In this document: positions 34,478 to 44,070 of the stretch, piece by piece
Layout of the letters: every line of letters begins with the position of its first letter
Position numbering within the stretch: position 1 is the first letter of the stretch
Origin: JAEYFP01 sp047602645
Lineage (GTDB): Bacteria; Bacillota; Clostridia; Lachnospirales; Lachnospiraceae
Length of the DNA stretch: 64,000 nucleotides
Assembly (NCBI GenBank): GCA_047602645.1
Contig: JASGGU010000009.1
Coordinates: 1-64,000, forward strand
Direction: 5' to 3'
Position numbers and translations under genes: made by a program
The notes under the pieces: model-generated
What the model was told of the DNA's origin: nothing
Database searches by the model: none
The model's input: only the letters and a program-made list of their open reading frames with translations

Positions 34478-35299
34478 CTATCTGCGAAGCTCGTTCGCTT
34501 CCTGCATCATTGTGTCCGCAGCCTGAATTGCCTTGGAGTTCATTTCATATGCACGCTGTGCGATAATCAGATTGACCATTTCATCCGCAACCTGCACATT
34601 GGAATTTTCCAGATAGCCCTGACGAATCTGGCTTTTTTCCAAATTGGCATTTGTTGCCTCATTGAGAGCCGCACCCGAAGCCTCCGTCACTCCATATAAT
34701 GTATCACCCATCTTATCAAGACCCGAAGCATTCTGAAACTGGTAAACGCCTATTTTCATATTTGCAATCATCTGCAGATTATTGTTTGCGTCAGGATACC
34801 AAAGCTGTCCATCCGTATCCACTACCACCTTGCTCGAAATATAATTCGCCGGAATCGTGATTGGATTGCCGGCTGTATTTAAAACCGGAAGGCCATCGGA
34901 ATTGGACAAGGTCATCTGGCCATTAGCACCAACTGCAAACAAAAAATTACCGTTTCTCGTGTAATAGGTATCGCCATCCTCTCCTTTTACCGCAAAGAAA
35001 CCGTCCCCGTTGATGGCGAATGCCGTATCGTTTTCCGATGCGATCAGAGAACCCTGTTTGAATTGAGAGGTGATTGCCGCATTGCGGACACCGAGTCCGA
35101 CCTGTGCGCCGACCGGCTTGTTTTCGCCGTTAGCTGTCGTCGTCTTCGTCTGAATTGTCTGATAAAGCAGAGATTTGAATTCATTTGTCTCCGTCTTATA
35201 AGCGGTCGTGTTGACGTTTGCAAGATTATTTGCGATCGTATCTACATTGTTCTGCTGTCCGATCATTCCTGTTGCTGCTGTCCATAACGCTCTTACCAT
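34478..35299 (-). CDS. flhP: Flagellar basal-body rod protein, FlgG/FlhP-like
   Basis: A 273-aa distal-rod component. It has the N-terminal rod/hook signature (ALWTAATGMIGQQNNVDTIANNLANVNT), a central domain and the C-terminal heptad region with GYLENSNVQVADEMVNLI and QRAYEMNSKAIQAADTM. No Sec signal, as expected for export through the flagellar type III apparatus. It is the second of two paralogous rod genes downstream of mbl, matching Bacillus mbl-flhO-flhP. AAAGGAGG precedes the start. Confidence 0.93.
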   Translation of the reverse strand: MVRALWTAATGMIGQQNNVDTIANNLANVNTTAYKTETNEFKSLLYQTIQTKTTTANGENKPVGAQVGLGVRNAAITSQFKQGSLIASENDTAFAINGDGFFAVKGEDGDTYYTRNGNFLFAVGANGQMTLSNSDGLPVLNTAGNPITIPANYISSKVVVDTDGQLWYPDANNNLQMIANMKIGVYQFQNASGLDKMGDTLYGVTEASGAALNEATNANLEKSQIRQGYLENSNVQVADEMVNLIIAQRAYEMNSKAIQAADTMMQEANELRR

Positions 35300-35337
35300 A
35301 AATATCCTCCTTTTGCCGTACGTCGGCTAACGCATGA

Positions 35338-36117
35338 TTATACCTTGCCCACATCGTTAACCGCTGTACTAAGTGTCTCATCGAAAGCCTGTATCATCTT
35401 CTGGTTAGTTTCATATGCTCTTGTAAAATTAATCAGATCCACCATTTCCTGCACAACTTGCACATTGGAGCTTTCGAGATATCCCGAATAGACAACAGCG
35501 TCAGCAGGCTGCTCTTCTGCTCCCTCAACAGTCCGGTAATAATTTTCTCCATACTTCTCAAGATAATCGTAATCCTCAAAATCCGTGACTTGGATCTGTC
35601 CCACAACGGCATTTCCCTGACGAATAATTCCTTCTCTATCTACACTGAAATCCTGCAACGGATCCAACTCAATATGATTATTGTTAATATCGAGCAGAAA
35701 GTCACCGTTTTTATTGACAAGCTCACCGTCCGCATTCAGTGTAAAGGAACCGTCACGCGTATATTTGACGGATGCCTCACCATCTTCTCCCTTACTCATA
35801 AATTCCACAGCGAAAAAGCCGTTTCCGGACAATGCCATATCGAAGGTGTTGCCTGTCTCATGGATCGGCCCCTGACTGTAATCCGTATAATTTTCACCGA
35901 TTTTTACACCCATGTTCATCGTGCCGAGACGCTTTACAGCCCATGGCTCCGAGGTATCTTTAATTTTGTAGGCGAGCACATCCTTAAATGCTTCGGAGGT
36001 TGTACCTTCCTTTTTAAAACCGGTCGTAGAAGAATTTGCCATGTTGTTAGACAGCACGTCGACTCTCCTCTGCTCATTCATCATCCCTGTACTTGCGGTA
36101 TATAAGCCTTTTACCAT
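35338..36117 (-). CDS. flhO: Flagellar basal-body rod protein, FlgF/FlhO-like
   Basis: A 259-aa rod protein paralogous to its neighbour, with the N-terminal block GLYTASTGMMNEQRRVDVLSNNMANS and C-terminal SGYLESSNVQVVQEMVDLI. It is shorter than and clearly diverged from the flhP product, matching the proximal-rod FlhO/FlgF position. It lies 45 bp after mbl and 38 bp before flhP. AGGAGG precedes the start at 36117. Confidence 0.92.
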   Translation of the reverse strand: MVKGLYTASTGMMNEQRRVDVLSNNMANSSTTGFKKEGTTSEAFKDVLAYKIKDTSEPWAVKRLGTMNMGVKIGENYTDYSQGPIHETGNTFDMALSGNGFFAVEFMSKGEDGEASVKYTRDGSFTLNADGELVNKNGDFLLDINNNHIELDPLQDFSVDREGIIRQGNAVVGQIQVTDFEDYDYLEKYGENYYRTVEGAEEQPADAVVYSGYLESSNVQVVQEMVDLINFTRAYETNQKMIQAFDETLSTAVNDVGKV

Positions 36118-36162
36118 ACGTATTCCTCCTCGCGGTGTCGTAGACTGGACTGTACTTCAATT

Positions 36163-37161
36163 CTACTCCAGTTCTTCCGAATAGCCGGCCAGAAACTCGA
36201 CAAACTTCCCTGTGCCGATCGCCACTGCTGTCATCGGATCCTCCGCCGTCATTGTATTAATTCCTGTCTTGTATGCAATCAAATCCTCCAGACCGCGCAG
36301 AAGACTGCCCCCGCCTGTCAGGACGATTCCCCTGTCGGCAATATCGGCAGCAAGCTCAGGAGGCGTTCTCTCCAGCACGCTGTGAATCGCTTCGACAATC
36401 TGAGAGGTTGTCTCACGAAGAGCTTCCTCCGTTTCCTCCGAGGAAACCTTTACCGTTCTCGGGAGTCCGGTAACAAGGTTACGTCCGCGCACCTCCAAAT
36501 AATCTACCTCCGGCCTTTTGAATGCCGCACCGATCTTGATTTTCAGATCCTCGGCTGTACGCTCCCCGATCAGAAGATTATGTTTCTTTCTCATGTACCT
36601 GACGATTGCCTCGTCAAAATCATCTCCGGCAATCTTGATGGATGTACTCACAACGGTTCCGCCCAAAGAAATGACTGCGATATCCGTCGTACCGCCTCCG
36701 ATATCCACAATCATATTACCGCATGGTTTGCTGATATCGATGCCCGCGCCGATTGCCGCAGCAATCGGTTCCTCTATAATTGCAACCTCTCTGGCGCCCG
36801 CCTGATAGGTTGCATCCTCAACCGCTTTTTTTTCTACCTCAGTGACACCGCTCGGCACACAAACACTGATACGCGGCTTCCTGAAAGTCTTCTTTCCAAT
36901 CGCTTTCTGGATGAAGTATTTTAACATTTTTTCGGTAACGGTATAATCGGAAATAACACCTTGACGCAGAGGTCTGACCGCCACGATATTACCCGGCGTA
37001 CGTCCGAGCATCAGCCTGGCGTCTTCCCCGATCGCCTTAATCTTATTTGTATCCCTATCAAACGCAACAACAGAAGGCTCCTTTAGTACAACACCCTTCC
37101 CACGTATATAAACAAGGATGCTTGCCGTACCGAGGTCGATGCCTATATCGGTATAAACCAT
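36163..37161 (-). CDS. mbl: MreB/Mbl-family bacterial actin (rod-shape determinant)
   Basis: A 332-aa actin homologue that guides lateral wall synthesis in rod-shaped cells. Visible motifs are the phosphate-1 loop TDIGIDLGTASILVY, phosphate-2 MIVDIGGGTTDIAVI, and the adenosine motif IVLTGGGSLLRGLEDL. Synteny with flhO and flhP, as in Bacillus, favours Mbl over MreB. The ATG at 37161 gives the better spacing from AAAGGGG; an ATG two codons earlier is possible. It has its own promoter at 37236-37264. Confidence 0.94.
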   Translation of the reverse strand: MVYTDIGIDLGTASILVYIRGKGVVLKEPSVVAFDRDTNKIKAIGEDARLMLGRTPGNIVAVRPLRQGVISDYTVTEKMLKYFIQKAIGKKTFRKPRISVCVPSGVTEVEKKAVEDATYQAGAREVAIIEEPIAAAIGAGIDISKPCGNMIVDIGGGTTDIAVISLGGTVVSTSIKIAGDDFDEAIVRYMRKKHNLLIGERTAEDLKIKIGAAFKRPEVDYLEVRGRNLVTGLPRTVKVSSEETEEALRETTSQIVEAIHSVLERTPPELAADIADRGIVLTGGGSLLRGLEDLIAYKTGINTMTAEDPMTAVAIGTGKFVEFLAGYSEELE

Positions 37162-37235
37162 AATCATATTCCCCTTTCGAATGGTTCTATATTAACATTT
37201 TTACCAAAAAATTCAAATCATAAACATACGATTAT

Positions 37236-37264
37236 AGTATACCGCAAAGCTATTCTATTTTCAA
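37236..37264 (-). promoter_or_regulatory. Sigma-A type promoter for mbl and the flagellar rod genes
   Basis: Minus strand: -35 TTGAAA (37259-37264), 17-bp spacer, -10 TATACT (37236-37241). It lies about 75 bp upstream of mbl. Confidence 0.7.
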
Positions 37265-37308
37265 AGGTTTTATATAATTTTCATAATTAGTGGCAGGTAT
37301 AAAGAAAA

Positions 37309-37347
37309 GGCACAAAAAAGCAGGGCTGTTCCGTCCTTTTTCATGCC
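37309..37347 (-). terminator. Likely intrinsic terminator after uvrA
   Basis: On the minus strand GGCATGAAAAAG (37336-37347) can pair over 12 bp with CTTTTTTGTGCC (37309-37320), including two G-U pairs, followed by TTTTCTTTAT. It lies about 70 bp beyond the uvrA stop codon and upstream of the mbl promoter. Confidence 0.6.
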
Positions 37348-37418
37348 TCCATGCATCATTATAAAAAATACCCTTGTTACGTATATCGGATATAATTTGA
37401 AATACTTTAGCTGTCATT

Positions 37419-40268
37419 TCAATTTTTGTATTTTTTTATCATTTTATCAATGTAGTAACCCGTATAAGATGCCTTATTTTTAGCCACCTGCTCCGGGGTT
37501 CCCTGCGCAATTACCGTGCCTCCGCCATCACCGCCTTCGGGACCCATATCAATGATATAATCCGCGGTCTTGATCACATCCAGATTATGCTCGATTACAA
37601 CCACGGTATTGCCGTTTTCGGCAAGCTTGTGCAAAATTTCCACAAGCTTATGGACATCGGCAAAGTGAAGTCCGGTCGTCGGTTCGTCCAAGATATAGAT
37701 TGTTTTGCCGGTACTGCGCCGGCTCAGCTCCGTCGCCAGCTTGATGCGCTGTGCCTCACCCCCGGACAATGTTGTAGATGGCTGTCCCAATTTAATATAG
37801 GATAGTCCGACATCATAAAGAGTCTCGATTTTTCTTCTGATCGAGGGCACGTTTTCAAAATAAGTCATCGCTTCCTCAACTGTCATATCGAGCACATCAT
37901 AAATATTTTTTCCCTTATAGCGTACCTCAAGTGTCTCCCTGTTGTAACGCTTACCGCCGCAAACCTCACACGGCACATAGACATCCGGCAAAAAGTGCAT
38001 CTCGATTTTAATAATGCCGTCGCCGCTGCATGCTTCGCAGCGTCCGCCCTTTACGTTGAAACTGAAGCGTCCCTTGCTGTAACCGCGCTCCTTTGCATCC
38101 GCCGTGGAAGCGAACAAGTCTCGGATCTGATCAAATACACCTGTATACGTAGCCGGATTGGAGCGGGGCGTCCGTCCGATCGGAGACTGGTCGATCGCAA
38201 TCACCTTGTCGAGCTTTTCCGTTCCGGTAATTGCTTTGTGCTTTCCGGGCAGCGTCCGGGCGCGATTCAATACCCGCGCGAGTTTTTTATATAAAATCTC
38301 GTTGATCAATGAGCTTTTTCCCGAGCCCGAAACTCCTGTCACACATGTCAGCACTCCAAGCGGTATCTTCACATCGACATTTTTCAGGTTGTTTTCCTCA
38401 GCACCCTTAATTTCCAAAAAGTCCTGCGGCTTTCTGCGTTTTTTCGGTACAGGTATTTGCAGTTCGCCGCTCAAATACTTTCCGGTAATTGAATTCGGAT
38501 TTTTCATAACCTCTTCCGCCGTTCCTGCAGCGATGATTTCTCCGCCGTGCTCCCCTGCACCCGGTCCGATATCCACCAGATAATCTGCAGCAAGCATCGT
38601 GTCTTCGTCATGTTCGACGACGATAAGCGTATTCCCCAAATCGCGCAGATCCTTTAACGCATTCAGCAGCTTGTCATTGTCCCGCTGATGCAGACCGATA
38701 CTCGGCTCATCCAGTATATAGGCAACACCTACAAGTCCCGAACCAATCTGCGTCGCAAGGCGGATACGCTGTGCCTCGCCTCCCGACAGTGACCCGGTAG
38801 CGCGGGCAAGTGTCAGATATTCGAGTCCCACCTGAATAAGAAAGCGCAGACGGGCCTTGATTTCTTTTAAAATTTGCTGTCCGATCAGTTCCTGCTGCTT
38901 TGTCAGCTTCAGCTCTACCATAAATATGATTAGATTTTTGACGGACAGCGCAGTCACCTCGTATATGTTTTTATCGCCGACCGTAACCGCAAGTGCGCCC
39001 TTTTTTAAGCGCATGCCGCCGCATTCCTTACATGGTGTAATCCGCATGAAGGTCTCATATTCCTGTCTCATAACATCGGAACCTGTCTCGCGGTAACGGC
39101 GCTCCACATTTTTGATCAGCCCCTCAAAAGCGACGTCATAGACGCCCTCACCGCGCATTCCTTTATAATGCACCTTGACTTCCTTGCCGTTCGTGCCGTA
39201 GAGCAGCATGTCCTGAATATTCTCCGGAAGCTTTTCATACGGCGTATTCAAATCAAAATGATACTCTTTTGTGAGTGCTCTTAAGATCGCATACGTGAAA
39301 CTGGACGGATCCGTGCAGGATTGCCAGCCCATAACCGCAATGGCCCCCTCGGCAATACTTAAGGATTTGTCGGGAATCATTAATTCCTCATCAAATTCCA
39401 TCTTATAGCCAAGCCCGGCACAAACCGGACAGGCACCGAACGGATTGTTGAATGAAAAGCTGCGCGGCTCGATCTCGTCGATACTGATATTACAGTCCGG
39501 GCAGGAAAAGCTTTGTGAAAATGTCATCTGCTCGCCGTCGACCACATCCGCAAAAACAAGTCCGCCGGACAGCTCCAGTACGCTCTCCAGCGAATCGGTC
39601 AAACGCTTTTCGATGCCCGCCTTTACAACAAGCCGGTCTACGATAATTTCAATATTATGCTTACTATTTTTATCAAGCTTAATATCCTCCGAAAGCTCAT
39701 AGAGATTTCCGTCCACACGCACGCGTACATAACCGCTTTTCTTCGCTCGATCCAACACCTTTGCATGCTCGCCCTTGCGTCCTCTGACAACCGGTGCCAA
39801 AAGTTGAATCTTCGTACCCTCCGGAAGCTTTAAAATAATATCCACCATCTGGTCTACTGTCTGTTTTTTGATTTCTTTTCCGCATTCCGGACAATGCGGG
39901 ATGCCGATTCTTGCATACAGCAGACGGAAATAGTCATAGATTTCCGTTACGGTGCCGACAGTGGATCGCGGATTGCGGTTCGTCGATTTCTGATCAATTG
40001 AAATCGCGGGCGGCAGCCCTTCTATGCTCTCAATTTCCGGTTTCTCCATCTGTCCCAAAAACTGTCTTGCATAAGAGGACAAAGACTCCATATAACGCCT
40101 TTGTCCTTCCGCGTAAATCGTATCAAATGCCAGCGAAGATTTCCCGGAACCGCTGAGGCCTGTCAGAACAACAAGCTCATTGCGCGGAATGTCAATTGTT
40201 ATATTTTTCAGATTATGCTCATTTGCTCCTCTGATTCTGATATATTTTCTTTCATCCTTACTGTCCAT
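37419..40268 (-). CDS. uvrA: Excinuclease ABC subunit A
   Basis: UvrA is the damage-recognising ATPase of nucleotide excision repair. The 949-aa protein has two ABC modules: Walker A GLSGSGKSSLAFDTI near the N-terminus and GVSGSGKSSL in the second half, with two LSGGEAQRI(R/K)LAT signature motifs. Both zinc modules are visible, including CPECGK and CEACSGDG with CEVCGG. Length is normal. The start overlaps the end of the DHHW-protein gene by 11 bp, so uvrA is translated from the same message as the polymer-acylation genes and probably uvrB. Confidence 0.98.
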   Translation of the reverse strand: MDSKDERKYIRIRGANEHNLKNITIDIPRNELVVLTGLSGSGKSSLAFDTIYAEGQRRYMESLSSYARQFLGQMEKPEIESIEGLPPAISIDQKSTNRNPRSTVGTVTEIYDYFRLLYARIGIPHCPECGKEIKKQTVDQMVDIILKLPEGTKIQLLAPVVRGRKGEHAKVLDRAKKSGYVRVRVDGNLYELSEDIKLDKNSKHNIEIIVDRLVVKAGIEKRLTDSLESVLELSGGLVFADVVDGEQMTFSQSFSCPDCNISIDEIEPRSFSFNNPFGACPVCAGLGYKMEFDEELMIPDKSLSIAEGAIAVMGWQSCTDPSSFTYAILRALTKEYHFDLNTPYEKLPENIQDMLLYGTNGKEVKVHYKGMRGEGVYDVAFEGLIKNVERRYRETGSDVMRQEYETFMRITPCKECGGMRLKKGALAVTVGDKNIYEVTALSVKNLIIFMVELKLTKQQELIGQQILKEIKARLRFLIQVGLEYLTLARATGSLSGGEAQRIRLATQIGSGLVGVAYILDEPSIGLHQRDNDKLLNALKDLRDLGNTLIVVEHDEDTMLAADYLVDIGPGAGEHGGEIIAAGTAEEVMKNPNSITGKYLSGELQIPVPKKRRKPQDFLEIKGAEENNLKNVDVKIPLGVLTCVTGVSGSGKSSLINEILYKKLARVLNRARTLPGKHKAITGTEKLDKVIAIDQSPIGRTPRSNPATYTGVFDQIRDLFASTADAKERGYSKGRFSFNVKGGRCEACSGDGIIKIEMHFLPDVYVPCEVCGGKRYNRETLEVRYKGKNIYDVLDMTVEEAMTYFENVPSIRRKIETLYDVGLSYIKLGQPSTTLSGGEAQRIKLATELSRRSTGKTIYILDEPTTGLHFADVHKLVEILHKLAENGNTVVVIEHNLDVIKTADYIIDMGPEGGDGGGTVIAQGTPEQVAKNKASYTGYYIDKMIKKYKN

Positions 40269-41763
40269 AAATTACCTCAAACGTTTCTAAACAATATTCT
40301 TCCTTTGTTTCCTTATTTACTGCGATCAACTGAATTTCGCCTTCCGCCATGTACCGCCTCTGTACGCTGACCGCAAATTCATGAATCCCGTCAAACTCTG
40401 CCGTCCGGTGCAGCGCACAATATTCTGCCTCAAGGTAAGTATCCCCTACCTTTGCATAAATTTCATAATCGGCTGTCTGATCTTTAGAGCGGAACATGCC
40501 TCCGAACAAAATGATATTCTCTCCGGTCTCCGGATTCAGATAAAGTGTGGAGCCATCCCTTCTGACGCCGGAAATACTTGTCAGCGCAAAGCTTAAATCC
40601 TCCGATTCCCGAAAGTTCCCGGTTCCCATATATGGCTCCTCATAAAAGTAATCTTTAAAGTCCGCCATAATCGGCATTTCGCTGGAAATACTGCGCTCCG
40701 CCGTCTCAAAAATAACTGCATCCGGAAATACGAGATTTACAAAATACTGCAGATAATCATAATTCTGCCGATGTACAAAATAAACTTCCTTGAACCGATT
40801 GTTGTAATACCGCTGGTAATTTCCGAAATAACTGTCCGTGAACACAAGAAGGACTTCATTATTCGGGCAATCGGGATTGATATAATGAGAATAAAAAGTC
40901 GTCGTCGTACACTGTAAATACGGCATCAGATAATCTGTCGCATCTTGGCTTGTATCTGTTTTTAATGTATAAACCGGCACCTCGTCAAGAATTGGAAATT
41001 TGGCGATATCCAGTGTTTCCATCGTCACGAAATTCAAATCATAGGCATCCTCGGTCAGCTTCGGCACATCGGAAAACCATTTCTGAATACGCTCATCAAT
41101 CAGCTTATGGCCCACAAACGCACCAAATTCATTCCAATGTGTCGCATCATACAGCTTATTGTATACAACTTGGCTTTTTTTTGCTTCCAGAAGCTGATCC
41201 ACCGGAATGATATATTCGATATCGGTCTGTGCAAGCTTTTCCTCCATATAATTCGTCACACTCGTATTGGCCGTATTGACATGAATGCTTTCAGGAAAAT
41301 ACTCGGAATAGATCGTTTTCTTGTCGGGACAAAGGAAGTAAAGAAACTCAATATCCTTACTTTCCAGATAATCCTTTGTGTCCTGTAAAAATCCGACAAA
41401 TGAATCAAGATATTCCGTATTGGTATTCAGGCGCTGATATGCCGTGATATAATCGGGATCCTTATAAAAAATATGTCCGTCTTTTCCATACATAAAAAGG
41501 GGATGTACCATGACATGAAACAGCTTATCGTTCATCTCAATATAAGAATTGATCGCACTCTCGCGAAAACCGATGCGATCGTCCACATAATTTTCGATCT
41601 CCGCACGGGTGCTGAGCGTCCATGTCAGCCCCGGCCACTCAGTCAGATTCTTATTATCAATCACCGAAACCTGCATTTTTTTCGTGTTGATAAAAAGCGT
41701 AGGGACAACAAGAATTGTCATAAATGCGGCAATAAATATACAGTTTGACACTTTATTTTTCAT
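40258..41763 (-). CDS. DHHW-family protein (AlgX/AlgJ-like, SGNH fold), polymer acylation accessory
   Basis: A 501-aa protein with one N-terminal membrane anchor (about 8-27) and an external domain of the DHHW type, related to AlgJ/AlgX and other SGNH-like acetylation proteins. Candidate active-site motifs are DATHWNEFGAFVG and the TDSYFGNYQR stretch. It lies 22 bp after an MBOAT acyltransferase gene; such pairs add acetyl or similar groups to extracellular polysaccharides, with the MBOAT moving the acyl group across the membrane. The end overlaps uvrA. Confidence 0.85.
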   Translation of the reverse strand: MKNKVSNCIFIAAFMTILVVPTLFINTKKMQVSVIDNKNLTEWPGLTWTLSTRAEIENYVDDRIGFRESAINSYIEMNDKLFHVMVHPLFMYGKDGHIFYKDPDYITAYQRLNTNTEYLDSFVGFLQDTKDYLESKDIEFLYFLCPDKKTIYSEYFPESIHVNTANTSVTNYMEEKLAQTDIEYIIPVDQLLEAKKSQVVYNKLYDATHWNEFGAFVGHKLIDERIQKWFSDVPKLTEDAYDLNFVTMETLDIAKFPILDEVPVYTLKTDTSQDATDYLMPYLQCTTTTFYSHYINPDCPNNEVLLVFTDSYFGNYQRYYNNRFKEVYFVHRQNYDYLQYFVNLVFPDAVIFETAERSISSEMPIMADFKDYFYEEPYMGTGNFRESEDLSFALTSISGVRRDGSTLYLNPETGENIILFGGMFRSKDQTADYEIYAKVGDTYLEAEYCALHRTAEFDGIHEFAVSVQRRYMAEGEIQLIAVNKETKEEYCLETFEVIYGQ

Positions 41764-41785
41764 TATGCATTCCTTTCACAGGACA

Positions 41786-43273
41786 TCAAAACTTAAAATA
41801 GACAAATGGATTATAAGTGCTGTTCACGATAAATATCATACTGAGCAAAAGCAGTAAAAGCAGTATCACGCGTCTTCCGATACAAATCGCCTTAGACGGC
41901 TCGGCAAGAGAAACAGCGGCAATTGCAGAACCGATTCTGCGCGGAAGCACCTGCGCCCATGGAACAGCCGCGAGAACAGCCAGAATCAACAGCATAATCA
42001 TTTTATTGTCAAGATAGTACCGCAGGGAAAATGCGGTATAGGATGAGTTCCTTAGATGAAACATCGTGCCGATATAGGAAAGTGCCGGTCCGATTTCCTC
42101 CAGCTTGAACAGTACCCAGCCGAGCGTAACGACAAGAATCGTATAAAGCCACTTCACAAACGACGGCGCGCGGAATTTTAATTCTTTTCCTCGAAAAACG
42201 CGTTCAATCAGCATAAAAATGCCATGCCAAATACCCCAAACCAAAAACCCCCATGAAGCGCCATGCCAGATACCCGTCGCAAGAAAAACTACAAACAGGT
42301 TAAAATAAACATTACCTGTCCTGCTCCCTCCAAGCGGGATATATAAATAATCCCTGAACCATGAGGAAAGGGAAATATGCCAGCGCCGCCAGAATTCCGT
42401 GATAGATCTGGATATATAGGGGTAGTTAAAGTTTTCTGAAAAATCAAAGCCGAAAATCTTACCGAGTCCGATCGCCATATCGGAATAACCGGAAAAATCA
42501 TAGTAGATATATAGCGTATAAAAAATCGCACCTAGCCATGCCGCGGGAGTTCCCAAATAAGTGATATCCGATGCGAAAATCTTATCGGCAGTTTCACCGA
42601 TGCTGTTTGCAATAATCGCTTTTTTTGCAAGTCCGATAATGAACCGTTCAACACCCTTCGAAAATCCGGAAGCATTCACTGTGCGCTCCTTGAGGGCATC
42701 TTTCATATCGGGATAACGGCCGATCGGCCCCGCCATGAGTTGCGGAAACATCGAAATATAAAGTGCCAGATTAATCGGATTCTTCTCAACCAGTGTGCAG
42801 CTTTTCCCATTCTCATCCCGGTTTCCTTCCGTACGATATACGTCCGCCAAATAAGAAATCCCCTTGAACGTATAAAAGGAAATACCGATCGGAAGTACGA
42901 TTTCGGGGACAGCCAGCTCTGCCTGAAATAGATCGTCAATTGTCGTTACAATCATCATATAGTATTTAAAGTAGATCAGAAGTCCAAGATTGAACAGAAC
43001 TGCCACGATGAGTACCACTCTTTTTGCCCAAGGCGCCGGTACCTGTTCCAGCTTTGACTGTTTCATTGCAAGATAATGAAGCAGCATTCCAAAGCAGTAG
43101 TTTCCGGCGATCGAGGCCAGCATAATAAAAATATATTTCGGCTCACCCCATGCATAGAAAAACAGGCTTCCGACAAGCAGATACGCATTCTTCAGCTTCT
43201 TTGGAAGCACATAATAGCCGATGATCATAACCGGCAAAAAAATACATAAAAATAAAATTGAGCTAAATATCAT
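41786..43273 (-). CDS. MBOAT-family membrane O-acyltransferase (AlgI/DltB-like)
   Basis: A 495-aa polytopic enzyme with about ten membrane segments. The family signature with the catalytic His is clear in LATGIWHGASWGFLVWGIWHG, and SDMAIGLGKIFGFDFSENFN and FWRRWHISLSSWFRDYLYIP are AlgI hallmarks. It moves acyl groups across the membrane for transfer to an external polymer. The start overlaps the end of the glycosyltransferase gene by 11 bp, and the DHHW partner follows. Confidence 0.94.
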   Translation of the reverse strand: MIFSSILFLCIFLPVMIIGYYVLPKKLKNAYLLVGSLFFYAWGEPKYIFIMLASIAGNYCFGMLLHYLAMKQSKLEQVPAPWAKRVVLIVAVLFNLGLLIYFKYYMMIVTTIDDLFQAELAVPEIVLPIGISFYTFKGISYLADVYRTEGNRDENGKSCTLVEKNPINLALYISMFPQLMAGPIGRYPDMKDALKERTVNASGFSKGVERFIIGLAKKAIIANSIGETADKIFASDITYLGTPAAWLGAIFYTLYIYYDFSGYSDMAIGLGKIFGFDFSENFNYPYISRSITEFWRRWHISLSSWFRDYLYIPLGGSRTGNVYFNLFVVFLATGIWHGASWGFLVWGIWHGIFMLIERVFRGKELKFRAPSFVKWLYTILVVTLGWVLFKLEEIGPALSYIGTMFHLRNSSYTAFSLRYYLDNKMIMLLILAVLAAVPWAQVLPRRIGSAIAAVSLAEPSKAICIGRRVILLLLLLLSMIFIVNSTYNPFVYFKF

Positions 43274-44027
43274 ATTTCTTCTCCGCTGCCTTTGTCATTT
43301 CCGGCGTCCATTTTGTGACCGTTACATTTCTTTGCCTTTTACCACGTTTGATCAGTCCCGCAACTTGCTTTAAGTATTCCAGCGTAACCTTCGAAGAGAG
43401 CTTGGACTCTCCGGCCGGTCTGGCCTGAAATTTGTAAGGAATCTCGACAACACTCGAATAAGAGCCCAGTGCCAGCACCTCCACAAGTATCTTCCATCCG
43501 ATCGGCTTAAGGTCGCTGCCTTGAATTACTTTTCTTTTAAACATAAACAGACCGCTTGTCGGGTCCGTAATATTTCTTAAGCACGGCAGTAAAATCTTTC
43601 CAATATATCTGGCAACACCGGAAACGAGCTTCCGATAGGGTCCCAGACCACCATCACTTCCTCCCGGAATAAACCGGCTCGGCACACAGAAATCCGCACC
43701 GCTCTCCATGACGGCATACATCGAGCGCAAAATAGCCGGCGGATGCTGCAAATCCGCATCCATTACCGCAACATAATCCCCATCTGCCATGGAAAATCCT
43801 TTTAAAACAGCCGTTGCAAGCCCTTTTTCCGTCTCTCTATGCTCCAAACGCACATGCGGATTTTCCTTCTGCACCCTCTGAATCATGACCGGTGTATTGT
43901 CCGTACTGTCGTCCACAAAGATGATTTCATAAGAAATTTCCCTTAAAGCATAGTCGATCTGATTGACAAGATTTCCGACATTTTCCATTTCATTATAGGT
44001 TGGTACTACGATTGAAAGTTTGCTCAC
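43263..44027 (-). CDS. Family 2 glycosyltransferase, dolichol-phosphate mannosyltransferase-like
   Basis: A 254-aa GT-A enzyme with LSIVVPTYNEMENVGNLV at the N-terminus and the nucleotide-sugar/metal motif VMDADLQHPP. It probably transfers a sugar to undecaprenyl phosphate to make a lipid-linked donor. The GTG at 44027 is chosen because GGAGG lies 7 bp upstream; a longer reading to a TTG at 44051 would place that ribosome site inside the gene. No C-terminal membrane helices are seen, as in the short DPM1-type enzymes. Confidence 0.9.
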   Translation of the reverse strand: MSKLSIVVPTYNEMENVGNLVNQIDYALREISYEIIFVDDSTDNTPVMIQRVQKENPHVRLEHRETEKGLATAVLKGFSMADGDYVAVMDADLQHPPAILRSMYAVMESGADFCVPSRFIPGGSDGGLGPYRKLVSGVARYIGKILLPCLRNITDPTSGLFMFKRKVIQGSDLKPIGWKILVEVLALGSYSSVVEIPYKFQARPAGESKLSSKVTLEYLKQVAGLIKRGKRQRNVTVTKWTPEMTKAAEKKYDI

Positions 44028-44070
44028 CGCATATCCTCCGTTTGACCGCAAGTCGGCCGCTTCCTATTCT

